A DNA stretch of 42,394 nucleotides from Thermoplasmata archaeon (GCA_015063225.1 SUSU01000010.1:1-42394), one strand, 5' to 3'; positions 33,253 to 41,116 are shown, counted from the stretch's first letter. Made by a program: numbers and translations. Notes: a model not told the origin generated them from the letters alone.

Positions 33253-33822
33253 ATGGATTCAGACGTATTCGCGGATTTCGTGAATGGTCATGTTCCGGAA
33301 GCCCTGATGATCGCCGCCGGACTGATGGCGCTCCTCATCGTGGCATCGTACCGCAAGGACAAGGACAGCACCACCTACAAGTTCATGATGATGCTGGGAT
33401 TCCTTCTCGGGATCTTCATCATGTTCATCGCTGTGTCCCGTTATTCGAACTGGTCCACGTTCGATGCTGCCATTGTGCTTCTGGCCGGATTCACGCTGTT
33501 CATACGTCCGCTCACCAAGATCGATTTCGTACTTCTCTTCGCTCTTCTCGTGATGGGCATTGTCTACATCTATCTCGGGACGCTCACCGGCGACCTTGCC
33601 GGACTGTCCGAAGGATACCCGAGGATCATCCTCGCGGTGGTCGCCGGTTCCTTCGTGTACATGGTGTTCCACTTCCTCGAGAAGATCGTACAGTTCGTCG
33701 GCAAGGTGCTCAACTGCTGGCCCGTCCTCGCGATTTTCGGACTCATATGTCTGGCCGAGGGTGCGCTTATGCTCGCCGGCTGCGACTCCCTGTTCAACCT
33801 GGTTCAGGAATACATGAACTGA
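33253..33822 (+). CDS. Six-helix membrane protein, unknown function
   Basis: A 189-residue integral membrane protein with about six hydrophobic segments (EALMIAAGLMALLIVASY, KFMMMLGFLLGIFIMFIAVS, DAAIVLLAGFTLFIRPL, DFVLLFALLVMGIVYIYLG, IILAVVAGSFVYMVFHFL, NCWPVLAIFGLICLAEGALMLAGC) and little outside the membrane. I do not recognise a family. ATG 33253 lies 22 bp after a strong TATA box; an open frame extending back to 33031 is not used. Repeated octamers upstream and downstream suggest specific regulation. Confidence 0.78.
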   Translation: MDSDVFADFVNGHVPEALMIAAGLMALLIVASYRKDKDSTTYKFMMMLGFLLGIFIMFIAVSRYSNWSTFDAAIVLLAGFTLFIRPLTKIDFVLLFALLVMGIVYIYLGTLTGDLAGLSEGYPRIILAVVAGSFVYMVFHFLEKIVQFVGKVLNCWPVLAIFGLICLAEGALMLAGCDSLFNLVQEYMN

Positions 33823-33836
33823 GCGGGACCAAACCC

Positions 33837-33859
33837 CGGGGGCTTTAGCCCCCGTTTTT
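33837..33859 (+). terminator. Terminator of the membrane protein gene
   Basis: CGGGGGC-TTTA-GCCCCCG followed by five T. Confidence 0.8.
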
Positions 33860-34124
33860 CAACTATCGTGTTGGATGGGTCAATACCAGAAATGCCGTTT
33901 TCGGGCTATTCCATCCAATTTGATTAATGGTCAATTGCACCAATGAATAGTAAAATCCATATATTTTCTTTATAAAGACGCCATTTGTAAAAACAATTTT
34001 ATATATAAAAACGATAAAAAAACGCATTTTTTGTCATATTCTTGTAAGATTAAGATTTACTAACTCTTCAGTGTAATAAAGTATAACAAACATAGTCTAT
34101 TATACAATCCAATCCATATAGGCA
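33860..34124. other. AT-rich gap with octamer copy and regulator promoter
   Basis: About 265 bp without a coding frame. TTGGATG at 33871-33877 and CATCCAAT at 33912-33919 continue the octamer series. TATTATAC (34098-34105) is the TATA box of the winged-helix gene, 20-23 bp before its start. Runs of A and T between show no hairpin. Confidence 0.45.
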
Positions 34125-34127
34125 GTG

Positions 34128-34766
34128 ATGGTCGGACCAATCGGTGATACTCGAAAAGAGATATATTCCCGCAACAGGGTCTTGGATCGCCGTTACGGGA
34201 GTGCCCATCTCCTCTACATTCTTTGGAGATGTTCGTTCTCCAGGGTCAGCCGTCAGGACATCTCCCGCGAGATCGGTATCGGTGAGGGGAGCGTCCGCAC
34301 CGCGATCAAGCAACTCGTCGACCTCGGACTCGCCGATACGGCCCGCAAGGGGGTCGGTCAGACTCCCGCGGGGAAGCAGTTCATGCATGACCTCGGGATC
34401 GAGTTCCCCGGTGAGCTGCCCGGTCAGGCCGTCAACGGTCCGTGCAACGTCCTCGTCATCGTTCGCGACAGCGGCCACATGATGTCTTCCTACATCTCCA
34501 CGAGGGATGCGGCCATGATGAGCGGTGCGGATGGGTGCATCCCGTTCCGCATCACCGACGGCAAGTGCAATTCTCCGTTCTACGATTTCATGGGATTCGA
34601 GTATCCCGAACTCGAACCCGTCATCGGCAACTATCGCATACATGACGGAGACGCCGCGATCATCTGTGGTGCCAGGGACTTTCCGATTGCGACGGTTTCG
34701 GCCTTTTCAGCCGTGCTGGACCTTCTGGAGGAAGGCAAGATCGCGATGCCTTGGTCCTGCAACTAA
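34128..34766 (+). CDS. Winged-helix regulator, possibly DUF4443 family
   Basis: A 212-residue protein. Residues about 15-75 form a winged helix (YGSAHLLYILWRCSFSRVSRQDISREIGIGEGSVRTAIKQLVDLGLADTARKGVGQTPAGKQF). The C-terminal domain (NVLVIVRDSGHMMSSYISTRDAAMMSGADGCIPFRITDGK...GDAAIICGARDF) is like the DUF4443 regulatory domain of archaeal regulators, a tentative match. ATG 34128 or GTG 34125 both fit the TATA box. Octamer sites nearby make it the best local candidate for controlling the membrane protein gene, but this is inference. Confidence 0.8.
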   Translation: MVGPIGDTRKEIYSRNRVLDRRYGSAHLLYILWRCSFSRVSRQDISREIGIGEGSVRTAIKQLVDLGLADTARKGVGQTPAGKQFMHDLGIEFPGELPGQAVNGPCNVLVIVRDSGHMMSSYISTRDAAMMSGADGCIPFRITDGKCNSPFYDFMGFEYPELEPVIGNYRIHDGDAAIICGARDFPIATVSAFSAVLDLLEEGKIAMPWSCN

Positions 34767-34808
34767 TCCTCGATTACTTTATATTATAGAAGCAGATTGG
34801 CCTTTTAT

Positions 34809-34907
34809 GGGCCCGTGGCTTAGCCAGGATATAGCGCTGGCCTTCTAAGCCAGACGCCTCGGGTTCGAAAGTCCCCTAATAAGGGACCGAAAGTCCCGAC
34901 GGGCCCG
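34809..34907 (+). tRNA. tRNA-Arg (anticodon TCT) with a 24-nt intron in the T arm
   Basis: Acceptor GGGCCCG (34809-34815) pairs with CGGGCCC (34900-34906), discriminator G. Anticodon arm CTGGC-CTTCTAA-GCCAG gives TCT. The T arm should read TCGGG-7 nt-CCCGA, but it is interrupted: after TCGGG and TTCGAAA (34864-34870) come 24 extra bases (34871-34894), then CCCGA. The insert contains its own hairpin GTCCC-CTAATAA-GGGAC. Removing it leaves a normal 75-nt tRNA. A direct repeat CGAAAGTCCC (34866-34875, 34888-34897) flanks the hairpin. CCA not encoded. Confidence 0.88.
34871..34894 (+). other. Noncanonical intron in tRNA-Arg T loop
   Basis: 24 nt inserted after the T loop, folding as a 5-bp hairpin (34871-34885). 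Its removal by the archaeal splicing endonuclease is inferred; the exact cut sites were derived from restoring a 7-nt loop. Confidence 0.7.
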
Positions 34908-34939
34908 CCTGGCAGCGCACCGTTCAGGAGAGATTCACA

Positions 34940-35047
34940 ATGAAGAGAGGCTCACGCGCCTGGAAGAAACGCGGTAACCAGCGTTGGAAATGGCGCAAGA
35001 AGAAAATGAGGAGAAGAAAGAGAGCAGCCAAGATGCGTAAGAAGTGA
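34940..35047 (+). CDS. rpl41e: 50S ribosomal protein eL41
   Basis: A 35-residue, very basic protein (MKRGSRAWKKRGNQRWKWRKKKMRRRKRAAKMRKK; about 60% Lys/Arg), matching the short eL41 of archaea and eukaryotes, with about ten extra N-terminal residues. A ribosome binding site AGGAGAG lies about ten bases before the ATG. The gene lies 32 bp after tRNA-Arg and 26 bp before tRNA-Trp with no TATA box between, so all three are probably one transcript. Too short for ordinary gene finders. Confidence 0.85.
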   Translation: MKRGSRAWKKRGNQRWKWRKKKMRRRKRAAKMRKK

Positions 35048-35073
35048 TGCCGACACGCTCGGCACCACAAACT

Positions 35074-35245
35074 GGGGATATAGGCTAACCTGGTAGACTA
35101 GCGGGCTCCAGTTATGAGCGTGATTTGACTGAGTTTGCTGACGTTATGATGAATAACTGGAGCGATGACTCATCAATTTCATGGAGGGGTAGCTCCCCTC
35201 CGTGGTGGAAACCCGCCTATGGGGGTTCAAATCCCTCTGTCCCCA
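35074..35245 (+). tRNA. tRNA-Trp (anticodon CCA) with a 99-nt intron
   Basis: Acceptor GGGGATA pairs with TGTCCCC (one T-G pair), discriminator A, CCA not encoded. Anticodon stem GCGGG/CCCGC with loop C-T-C-C-A-G-A gives CCA. The intron (35112-35210) sits between positions 37 and 38. It contains TAACTGGAGC, the exact complement of GCTCCAGTTA spanning the anticodon and exon-intron junction, plus box-C-like ATGATGA (35146-35152), two CTGA box-D-like sequences (35129-35132, 35138-35141), and a hairpin of GGAGGGG/CCCCTCC. In other Euryarchaeota this intron is a C/D-box guide RNA for 2'-O-methylation of tRNA-Trp. Confidence 0.92.
35112..35210 (+). ncRNA. Candidate C/D-box guide RNA within the tRNA-Trp intron
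   Basis: Box C' ATGATGA is exact, and box D'/D-like CTGA are exact; a degenerate box C (GTGATTT, 35119-35125) precedes them. The 10-nt complement to the tRNA-Trp anticodon region lies directly after box C'. The terminal box D is not obvious, so the guide assignment is tentative, based on known introns of this tRNA. Confidence 0.55.
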
Positions 35246-35322
35246 CCTACGCATCTTAGATGCTTTCTTCCCGCCCCCGCGGGGGCGCATAAACCCTCTT
35301 ATCCGATTTTTCGGTTTTATTC

Positions 35323-35345
35323 GGCGTCTTGACGCCGGTTTTTTT
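35323..35345 (+). terminator. Terminator of the tRNA-Arg/rpl41e/tRNA-Trp unit
   Basis: GGCGTC-TT-GACGCC followed by GG and seven T; a weaker hairpin CCGATTTTTCGG (35303-35314) precedes it. Confidence 0.6.
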
Positions 35346-35360
35346 GATTAAAAAGGGGAT

Positions 35361-35381
35361 CCGTCGCCATCGTGGCGACGG
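35361..35381 (-). terminator. Terminator of the PFL operon
   Basis: On the minus strand, CCGTCGCCA-CGA-TGGCGACGG, a 9-bp perfect stem, follows the PFL stop and is followed by ATCCCCTTTTT. Confidence 0.65.
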
Positions 35382-35389
35382 TTGGTGTT

Positions 35390-36754
35390 TCAGTTCTTGA
35401 AGCTGTGGACCGGTGCGGGGATACGTCCTCCGCGGTTCACGAAGTCCGCGCACCCGAAGGTGTTCACGGGCATGATCTCGGCCTCTCCGAGGAGACCTCC
35501 GAGGGATATAGAGTCGCCGGCCTTCTTGCCGATCACGGGGATGAGGCGGACGGCGGTGGTCTTCTGGTTGATCATCCCTATGGCCATCTCGTCGGCGATG
35601 ATGCCGGAGATGGTGGACGCGGGGGTATCCCCGGGTATGGCGATCATGTCGAGGCCGACGGAGCAGACGCAGGTCATGGCCTCGAGCTTTTCGAGGGAGA
35701 GCGCGCCGATGGATGCGGCCTCGGCCATGGAGCTGTCCTCGGTGACGGGGATGAAGGCACCGGAGAGCCCGCCCACGTAGGACGATGCCATGATGCCTCC
35801 CTTCTTCACCTGGTCGTTGAGGATCGCCAGCGCTGCGGTGGTGCCGGGTGCGCCGCACTTCTCGATGCCCATCTCGTGGATGATGTCCGCGATGGAGTCC
35901 CCGACGGCGGGGGTGGGGGCGAGGGAGAGGTCGACGATGCCGAACGGCACGTCCAGTCTGGCACTCGCCTCCTTGGCGACGAGCTGGCCGACGCGGGTGA
36001 CCTTGAACGCGGTCTTCTTGATGGTCTCGCAGAGGGTCTCGAAGCTCTCGCCGCGGACCTTGGAGATGGCCGTCCTGACGACGCCGGGTCCGGAGACGCC
36101 GACGTTGATGACCCTCTCCCCCTCGGTGACGCCGTGGAAGGCCCCGGCCATGAACGGGTTGTCGTCGGTGGGGTTGCAGAACACCACCAGTTTCGCGCAG
36201 CCGATGGAATCCCTGTCCTTGGTGAGTTCGGCGGTCCTGACAATCTTCTCGCCCATCAGTTTCACGCCGTCCATGTTGATGCCGGTGCGGGTGGAACCGA
36301 GGGATACGGAGCAGCAGAGGTTCTCGGTGGATGCGAGGGCCTCCGGGATGGATTCGAGGAAGATGCGGTCCGCGTCCGTCATGCCCTTCTGGATGAGGGA
36401 CGAGTATCCTCCGATGAAGTTGACGCCCACCTTGTGCGCGGCGTTGTCGAGGGTCTCCGCGATCTTCACGAAGTCCTCCGGGGAATGGCAGCACGGGGCC
36501 CCGACGATGGCGGCGGGGGTGATGGATATCCTCTTGTTGATCACGGGCACGCCGATCTCGAGGGCGATCTCGTCGCCTACGGACACCAGGTCCTTGGCGG
36601 AGGCGGTGATCTTGTCGTAGATCTTCGCGCAGCAGGCGTCCAGGTCGGGATCCATGCAGTCCAGCAGGGAGATCCCCATGGTGATGGTACGGACATCGAG
36701 ATTCTCGCTGGAGACCATCTCGTTGGTCTCGATGACCTCGCTTAACTCTACCAT
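35390..36754 (-). CDS. PFL-family protein (UPF0210/DUF711)
   Basis: A 454-residue protein of the DUF711/UPF0210 family, structurally related to pyruvate formate-lyase but of unknown activity. It begins [35 protein letters not shown] and has [38 protein letters not shown] and [28 protein letters not shown]. It usually lies directly after a small ACT-domain gene, as here (four bases apart), so the two are thought to work as a pair. Fourth gene of an operon with homoserine dehydrogenase. Confidence 0.92.
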   Translation of the reverse strand: MVELSEVIETNEMVSSENLDVRTITMGISLLDCMDPDLDACCAKIYDKITASAKDLVSVGDEIALEIGVPVINKRISITPAAIVGAPCCHSPEDFVKIAETLDNAAHKVGVNFIGGYSSLIQKGMTDADRIFLESIPEALASTENLCCSVSLGSTRTGINMDGVKLMGEKIVRTAELTKDRDSIGCAKLVVFCNPTDDNPFMAGAFHGVTEGERVINVGVSGPGVVRTAISKVRGESFETLCETIKKTAFKVTRVGQLVAKEASARLDVPFGIVDLSLAPTPAVGDSIADIIHEMGIEKCGAPGTTAALAILNDQVKKGGIMASSYVGGLSGAFIPVTEDSSMAEAASIGALSLEKLEAMTCVCSVGLDMIAIPGDTPASTISGIIADEMAIGMINQKTTAVRLIPVIGKKAGDSISLGGLLGEAEIMPVNTFGCADFVNRGGRIPAPVHSFKN

Positions 36755-36758
36755 CTGC

Positions 36759-37034
36759 TCAGATCCTGTGCATCATGTTGAATATCTCTTCGTGCTGGGC
36801 GCGGATGGTGCATCCGACCCTCTCTCCGACCCTGTCGAGGTCCTCGGAGAGTTCCGGGAAGGATTTCTTGTACGCGCTCAGGTCGACGATCATCATCATG
36901 TTGATGAACTCCTGGACGGTGGTCTGGCTTATGTCCAGGATGTTGATGTCGTTCTCCGCGAAGTAGTTGCAGACCGCTGCGATGATGCCCACGTGGTCCT
37001 TGCCGACGAGGGTGATGACTGTTCTGTTTGCCAT
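36759..37034 (-). CDS. ACT-domain protein (UPF0237 family)
   Basis: A 91-residue single ACT domain: [61 protein letters not shown]0237 proteins are regulatory ligand-binding domains that pair with UPF0210/PFL proteins, as with the following gene. Four bases separate it from homoserine dehydrogenase upstream. The ligand is unknown; glycine-rich loop LVGKDHVGI is the ACT amino-acid-binding loop. Confidence 0.93.
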   Translation of the reverse strand: MANRTVITLVGKDHVGIIAAVCNYFAENDINILDISQTTVQEFINMMMIVDLSAYKKSFPELSEDLDRVGERVGCTIRAQHEEIFNMMHRI

Positions 37035-37038
37035 TGTA

Positions 37039-38058
37039 TCACTTCGAGTGTTTCTTTCCGATACGGTCGTCCATGACCGACAGGAGGTCGCCGAGTATGG
37101 CGGATGCCGTCTCGATCCTCCCAGCCCCTCTCCCGTACACGGTGATGGGTCCGGCGAGGTCCGCGTCTATCATCGCGGTGTTGATCGTACCGCCGATGGC
37201 CAGGGGGTGGCCTTTGGGAACCAGGCGGGGGGACACCTCGAGCTTGGTCTCAGAGACCTCGCCGATGAGGCGGATGACCATGTTGCGGCTGGCCGCCAGG
37301 GCGATGGCGTCAGGGGTGATGGAGCTGATCCCGGTGATCCTGACGTCCCTGATGGTGACGTTGCGGTGGAACACGGAGTTGGCGAGGATGGTGACCTTCG
37401 CGGCGGCATCGAATCCCTCGATGTCGTTGGTGGGGTCGGTCTCGGCGTAACCCCTCTGCTGGGCCTCCTTGAGGGCTTGTTCGAAGGGCTGTCCGTTGTC
37501 CATCTTGCTCAGGATGTAGTTGCAGGTGCCGTTGAAGATCCCTTTGATGGAACGGATGTTCTCCCCGGCGAGGTTGTTGTGGCAGAGGTTGATGATGGGC
37601 ATCGCTCCGCCCACGGAACCCTCGAACTTGAGCTTGCACTCGTTCTCGACGGCGAGGTCGATGAGCTCCCCGAAGCAGAGCGCGAGGGGACCTTTGTTGA
37701 CGGTGATGACATCCTTTCCCCTCTCGAGTGCGCGGCGGATGTTCCTCAGTCCCGCGCCCCCGTCCTTGATGTCGGTGGGGCTGACCTCGACCAGGAGGTC
37801 GAACCCGACGGAATCGATGACGGCGACGGAGTCGGAATACGATTCGTCCCCGACCTTACCGGTCCTGAGCTTGCGTTCCTCGAGGGCCTTCATGTCGAGG
37901 CCTGCGGGGTCGCGGGCGACGGTCTTAGAGTCCATGACGCAGACGATGCGGGGCAGGTTCTCCTTGCCGAAACGTTCCTCGAGGAATTTGCTTCTCTTCT
38001 CGAGGACCTCGGCGAAACCCCTTCCGACGGTGCCGTAACCGGACATGAGGATCCTCAT
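37039..38058 (-). CDS. hom: Homoserine dehydrogenase
   Basis: Reduces aspartate-4-semialdehyde to homoserine with NAD(P)H, towards threonine and methionine. The 339-residue form has the N-terminal Rossmann motif [17 protein letters not shown], the TVNKGPLAL and [12 protein letters not shown] catalytic segments, and [14 protein letters not shown] with [18 protein letters not shown]. There is no C-terminal ACT domain; the upstream gene supplies one separately. ATG 38058 overlaps the upstream stop (ATGA). A longer open frame reaching to 38619 is antisense-like extension in another register. Confidence 0.95.
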   Translation of the reverse strand: MRILMSGYGTVGRGFAEVLEKRSKFLEERFGKENLPRIVCVMDSKTVARDPAGLDMKALEERKLRTGKVGDESYSDSVAVIDSVGFDLLVEVSPTDIKDGGAGLRNIRRALERGKDVITVNKGPLALCFGELIDLAVENECKLKFEGSVGGAMPIINLCHNNLAGENIRSIKGIFNGTCNYILSKMDNGQPFEQALKEAQQRGYAETDPTNDIEGFDAAAKVTILANSVFHRNVTIRDVRITGISSITPDAIALAASRNMVIRLIGEVSETKLEVSPRLVPKGHPLAIGGTINTAMIDADLAGPITVYGRGAGRIETASAILGDLLSVMDDRIGKKHSK

Positions 38059-38555
38059 CGGAGCACCCCCTTGATGAGAATGAGCTTGTTCTTCCTGCAG
38101 GATTCGTCGAAGAAGACGTCGAGCTTGTCCACGTCCGCACGGTCGGAAACCTCCACGGATATCATCGCGGAACGCTTGTTGTCCTTGGTGTCGCGGGCGC
38201 TGTATCCCACATCCACGGATTCCAGGTGGACGGTCTTCGCCGCGCCCTCTATGAGCGTGTCCAGATAGGAGCCGTCGAATTTCCCGAGGATGAGGTAGTC
38301 CATGGGATAGGTCTTGCCGACGCTGCCCATGGACCCGATCTGGATATCCAGCGATTTCCAGATGTCCTTGAGCTCGTCCAGCTGTGCGGCGGTGTCCACC
38401 TCGAAGGTCACGCTGACGAGGATCCTGTCGTTGACCATCTGTTCGCGGTCGTGGACCACACCCACGATGTTCCCGTTGACCATGGATATGGGTTCCAGCG
38501 ATCCAACGAGCTGACCGGGGAGGTCGCGCACGTACAGTTCTGCATTCACCTTCAT
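38055..38555 (-). CDS. ACT-domain protein, probable regulator of homoserine dehydrogenase
   Basis: A 166-residue protein with an N-terminal ACT-like domain ([53 protein letters not shown]) and a second domain with the same alternation ([40 protein letters not shown]). Such stand-alone ACT proteins sit directly before homoserine dehydrogenase in methanogens and are thought to give feedback control. ATG 38585 lies within 10 bp of the TATA box at 38596-38603, too close, so ATG 38555 is preferred. It overlaps hom as ATGA. Confidence 0.85.
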   Translation of the reverse strand: MKVNAELYVRDLPGQLVGSLEPISMVNGNIVGVVHDREQMVNDRILVSVTFEVDTAAQLDELKDIWKSLDIQIGSMGSVGKTYPMDYLILGKFDGSYLDTLIEGAAKTVHLESVDVGYSARDTKDNKRSAMISVEVSDRADVDKLDVFFDESCRKNKLILIKGVLR

Positions 38556-38595
38556 TTCGGACACCTGTCTGATGGGTTTCTCCATGATTCGGATT

Positions 38596-38639
38596 ATATT
38601 TTAAGGTGCGTGCGCGCACGCGCGTGTTAAGATATTTAT
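38596..38639. promoter_or_regulatory. Divergent promoters with a 22-bp alternating purine-pyrimidine run between
   Basis: TTAAAATA on the minus strand (38596-38603) faces the ACT-hom operon and ATATTTAT (38632-38639) faces the second UspA gene. Between them, 38606-38627 alternates purine and pyrimidine without a break and contains the perfect palindrome GCGTGCGCGCACGC (38608-38621). It could be a Z-DNA-prone element or BRE/operator; evidence is sequence only. Confidence 0.5.
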
Positions 38640-38663
38640 TGGCTGGATGCGTTTCGTATACTC

Positions 38664-39092
38664 ATGGTAAAGAGTATCCTGGTTGCAGTGGACGGAAGCG
38701 AGAGCAACAAGGTCGCCGTGGACACTGCCATCGTATATGCTAAGACGTTCAACGCGTCCGTTACCGCCATCTGCGTTTTCGACATCGGGAACTACGGTGT
38801 CTTGAGCCAGTCGGCGGCCGTCGGTTCCGAGCAGCTTCTGGTCGACCAGATGACCGAGTCCGCCATGTCCTACATCCGCGAGAAGATCGAGGGCACGGGC
38901 ATCGACTTCAGGACGAAGACCGTTACCGGCCGCCCCGCAGAGGAGATCATCAACGAGAGCAAGGGTTACGACCTGGTTGTCTGCGGTACCATGGGAAGGA
39001 CCGGCCTCAAGCGCGCCCTCATCGGATCCGTCGCCGAGACCGTCGTCCGCATGGCCCACTGCCCCGTCCTCGTCGTCCGCGAAGAGGAGTAA
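38664..39092 (+). CDS. Universal stress protein (UspA family), second copy
   Basis: A 142-residue paralogue of the UspA at 30329, sharing ILVAVDGSESNK, VTAICVFDIG and TMGRTGLKRALIGSVAETVVRMAHCPVLVV with the complete ATP-binding motif. ATG 38664 lies 24 bp after ATATTTAT, so leaderless. A terminator follows (39103-39124). Confidence 0.95.
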   Translation: MVKSILVAVDGSESNKVAVDTAIVYAKTFNASVTAICVFDIGNYGVLSQSAAVGSEQLLVDQMTESAMSYIREKIEGTGIDFRTKTVTGRPAEEIINESKGYDLVVCGTMGRTGLKRALIGSVAETVVRMAHCPVLVVREEE

Positions 39093-39102
39093 ACCCATCA
39101 TG

Positions 39103-39124
39103 CCCCCTTCGGGGGGCCGTTTTC
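39103..39124 (+). terminator. Terminator of the second uspA
   Basis: CCCCC-TTC-GGGGG followed by GCCGTTTTCCC, ten bases after the stop codon. Confidence 0.65.
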
Positions 39125-39167
39125 CCTAATCTTTATCCGCAACCGCGGAATGTATCGTCCGAGTGCA

Positions 39168-40343
39168 ATGAAGGTACTGGTCCTCGATATCATCCACGGC
39201 GGCAAGACGATCGCCGAGAAGTTCCTGCAGCAAGGCCATGAGGTCACCGCCGTCGACGTCCAGAAGAAGGCCGGCCGCGAGGTGACGGGAGGTCTTGCCA
39301 GGAGGGGGATCAGGATGGCGAATTCCGCCCCGGAGGAGGATTTCGACCTCTGCGCCAAACCCGCCCGCATGCCCCCGTCGGCCGTCTCCCCCGCGAGATG
39401 CGCCGAGGTCATCGATTTCTCACAGGCGGTCAACCGCCTGTTCGATCCGTACGACAGGAGGTTCAGGATCGAGGTCACCGGGGATTACGGGAAGACCTCG
39501 CTCTGTTTCGTTCTGGCTCATATCCTGGACACCGCCGGTAGGGCGGTCTATCTCCATAGCTCCCACGGCATGGGGCCGTACCATGACGGGAAGCACATCA
39601 TCACCGATTACCAGAGCATAATGCCCGCATCCCTCCTCGAACTCCCGCGCACCGAGTACGATGTGGTAGTGTGCGAGGTCGCTTCGGGAGGCTCCGGACG
39701 TGCCGATATCACTGCGATCACCAATGCCGGCGACGGTTCCCGGACGTTCCCCGGGATGGGGGACATCCTTTCCGATGGAATCAACATCATCCGTTCCGAC
39801 GAGAAGGACATCTGGAAATCCGGCGGGAAGCCTCTGAGAGCCGTCTCCAGGCATGTCACCCCCGTGGGGAAGGCCGTGCTCGGGGAGCCCCTGTCTATAT
39901 CAGTCGATTACCGCGGGAAGTCCGAAGTTGTATTGGAATCCGGATATCTGGCTCCAGCCTATCTCGACGCCTTCGACATGGCATTGGAGATATGCGATGC
40001 GATGGACATCCCCCAGGAGGACGTGCTCCGTGCCCTCGGTACATTCGAGGGTGCGCCCGGCCGCGGCATAGTCTCCGTCGATGACGACTGTGCAATCATA
40101 GAAGAGTGCAACTCCGGCGTGACCAATGCGACCATCGCGCTCACCCTCGGGATCCTCAGGGACATGGGTGTGGCGAAGGATGCGGTAGTGGAGATTGGCG
40201 AGCCCCTCGACGATGCGTGCGGGTCCCTCGACCCCGAGGATGTGGGCATCACCGCGTGCGCGTTCAGTGCATCCGCGGTCTCCGGGAAGGCGAAGGGTGA
40301 TGCATCCGTCGTTATCCGCGTGGTCAAGGAGTCTTACCGCTGA
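39168..40343 (+). CDS. cfbE: Coenzyme F430 synthase, Mur-ligase family
   Basis: Last step of coenzyme F430 synthesis, a nickel tetrapyrrole of methyl-CoM reductase: ATP-dependent ring closure by a Mur-ligase-like enzyme. The 391-residue protein begins MKVLVLDIIHGGKTIAEKFLQQGHEVTAVDVQ, has the ATP loop VTGDYGKTSLCFVLAHILD (Gly-x-x-Gly-Lys-Thr variant), a central YDVVVCEVASGGSGRADITAITNAG and the C-terminal EGAPGRGIVSVDDDCAIIEECNSGVTN, as in CfbE. ATG 39168 is preferred; ATG 39150 is in-frame but lies just 13 bp after the TATA-like CTTTATCC. No other cfb genes are adjacent. Confidence 0.88.
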   Translation: MKVLVLDIIHGGKTIAEKFLQQGHEVTAVDVQKKAGREVTGGLARRGIRMANSAPEEDFDLCAKPARMPPSAVSPARCAEVIDFSQAVNRLFDPYDRRFRIEVTGDYGKTSLCFVLAHILDTAGRAVYLHSSHGMGPYHDGKHIITDYQSIMPASLLELPRTEYDVVVCEVASGGSGRADITAITNAGDGSRTFPGMGDILSDGINIIRSDEKDIWKSGGKPLRAVSRHVTPVGKAVLGEPLSISVDYRGKSEVVLESGYLAPAYLDAFDMALEICDAMDIPQEDVLRALGTFEGAPGRGIVSVDDDCAIIEECNSGVTNATIALTLGILRDMGVAKDAVVEIGEPLDDACGSLDPEDVGITACAFSASAVSGKAKGDASVVIRVVKESYR

Positions 40344-40393
40344 GTCCAGCGGGTAGAAATCATTATAAACGATGTGCAGATAGGCCGAATTAA

Positions 40394-40466
40394 GCTCCTG
40401 TGGTGTAGCGGCCAATCATGAAGCCCTCTCGAGGCTTCGACACGGGTCCAAATCCCGTCGGGAGCA
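40394..40466 (+). tRNA. tRNA-Glu (anticodon CTC), with C at T-loop position 55
   Basis: Acceptor GCTCCTG pairs with CGGGAGC (one T-G pair), discriminator A, CCA encoded (40467-40469). Anticodon arm AAGCC-CTCTCGA-GGCTT gives CTC. The T arm is ACGGG-TCCAAAT-CCCGT: the T-loop has TCC where TTC is nearly universal, so U55 is a C. Confidence 0.9.
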
Positions 40467-40515
40467 CCATTTTACATTCTATGGTTCTGCGAACCCGCTT
40501 TTGATCCGAACGGTC

Positions 40516-41115
40516 TCATGCATTGAGTTCGTGGAGCTTCTTCTTGGCGGCCCTGTCGCCCTGTTCGGCAGCCATCTTGTACCATCTGACCGCGTTGGGG
40601 ATGTCCTTCTCGACACCGCTGCCGTTCTCGTAGGCGACGCCCATGTTGAACTGGGCATCGACGTTGCCTCTCTCGGCGGCCTTCCCGAACCATTCCACGG
40701 CGGTCTTCTCGTTCTTCTCGACGCCCTCTCCGGTCATGTACATGTTGCCGAGGCAGAGCTGGGCCTCGGCCACACCGGATTCCGCGGCGCGGGAGAAGTA
40801 CTCGAAGGCCTTGGCGATGTCCGGCTCGCATCCGAACCCGTTGTAATAGCAGACTCCGAGGTCGGCATCCGCATAGGGCATACCGTTATCGGAGGCCTTC
40901 CTGAAGTAGCGCAGCGCCCTTTGGGGATCCGTTTCCACGCCCTTCCCGGAGGCGTACATCTGTCCGAGGATGTACTGTGCGGAGGGGATGTCGCGGCGGT
41001 CGGCCATCTCCAGGAACGGGACCGCTTCCGGATACCTCTCCTTGTCGATCAGTTTCAGGGCGCAGTCGAACTCGGGATCGGCGGCGTCCTGTTCGAGGAT
41101 GGGGAGCTTGGTCAT
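40516..41115 (-). CDS. Sel1-repeat protein
   Basis: A 199-residue protein made almost wholly of Sel1-like (TPR-like) repeats of about 36 residues: AQYILGQMYASGKGVETDPQRALRYFRKASDNGMPYADADLGVCYYNGFGCEPDIAKAFEYFSRAAESGVAEAQLCLGNMYMTGEGVEKN and so on; four repeats plus partial ones. Scaffolding or signalling adaptor; partner unknown. ATG 41115 overlaps nothing but directly follows the previous stop (TGAAATG). No signal peptide. Confidence 0.93.
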   Translation of the reverse strand: MTKLPILEQDAADPEFDCALKLIDKERYPEAVPFLEMADRRDIPSAQYILGQMYASGKGVETDPQRALRYFRKASDNGMPYADADLGVCYYNGFGCEPDIAKAFEYFSRAAESGVAEAQLCLGNMYMTGEGVEKNEKTAVEWFGKAAERGNVDAQFNMGVAYENGSGVEKDIPNAVRWYKMAAEQGDRAAKKKLHELNA

Positions 41116-41116
41116 T

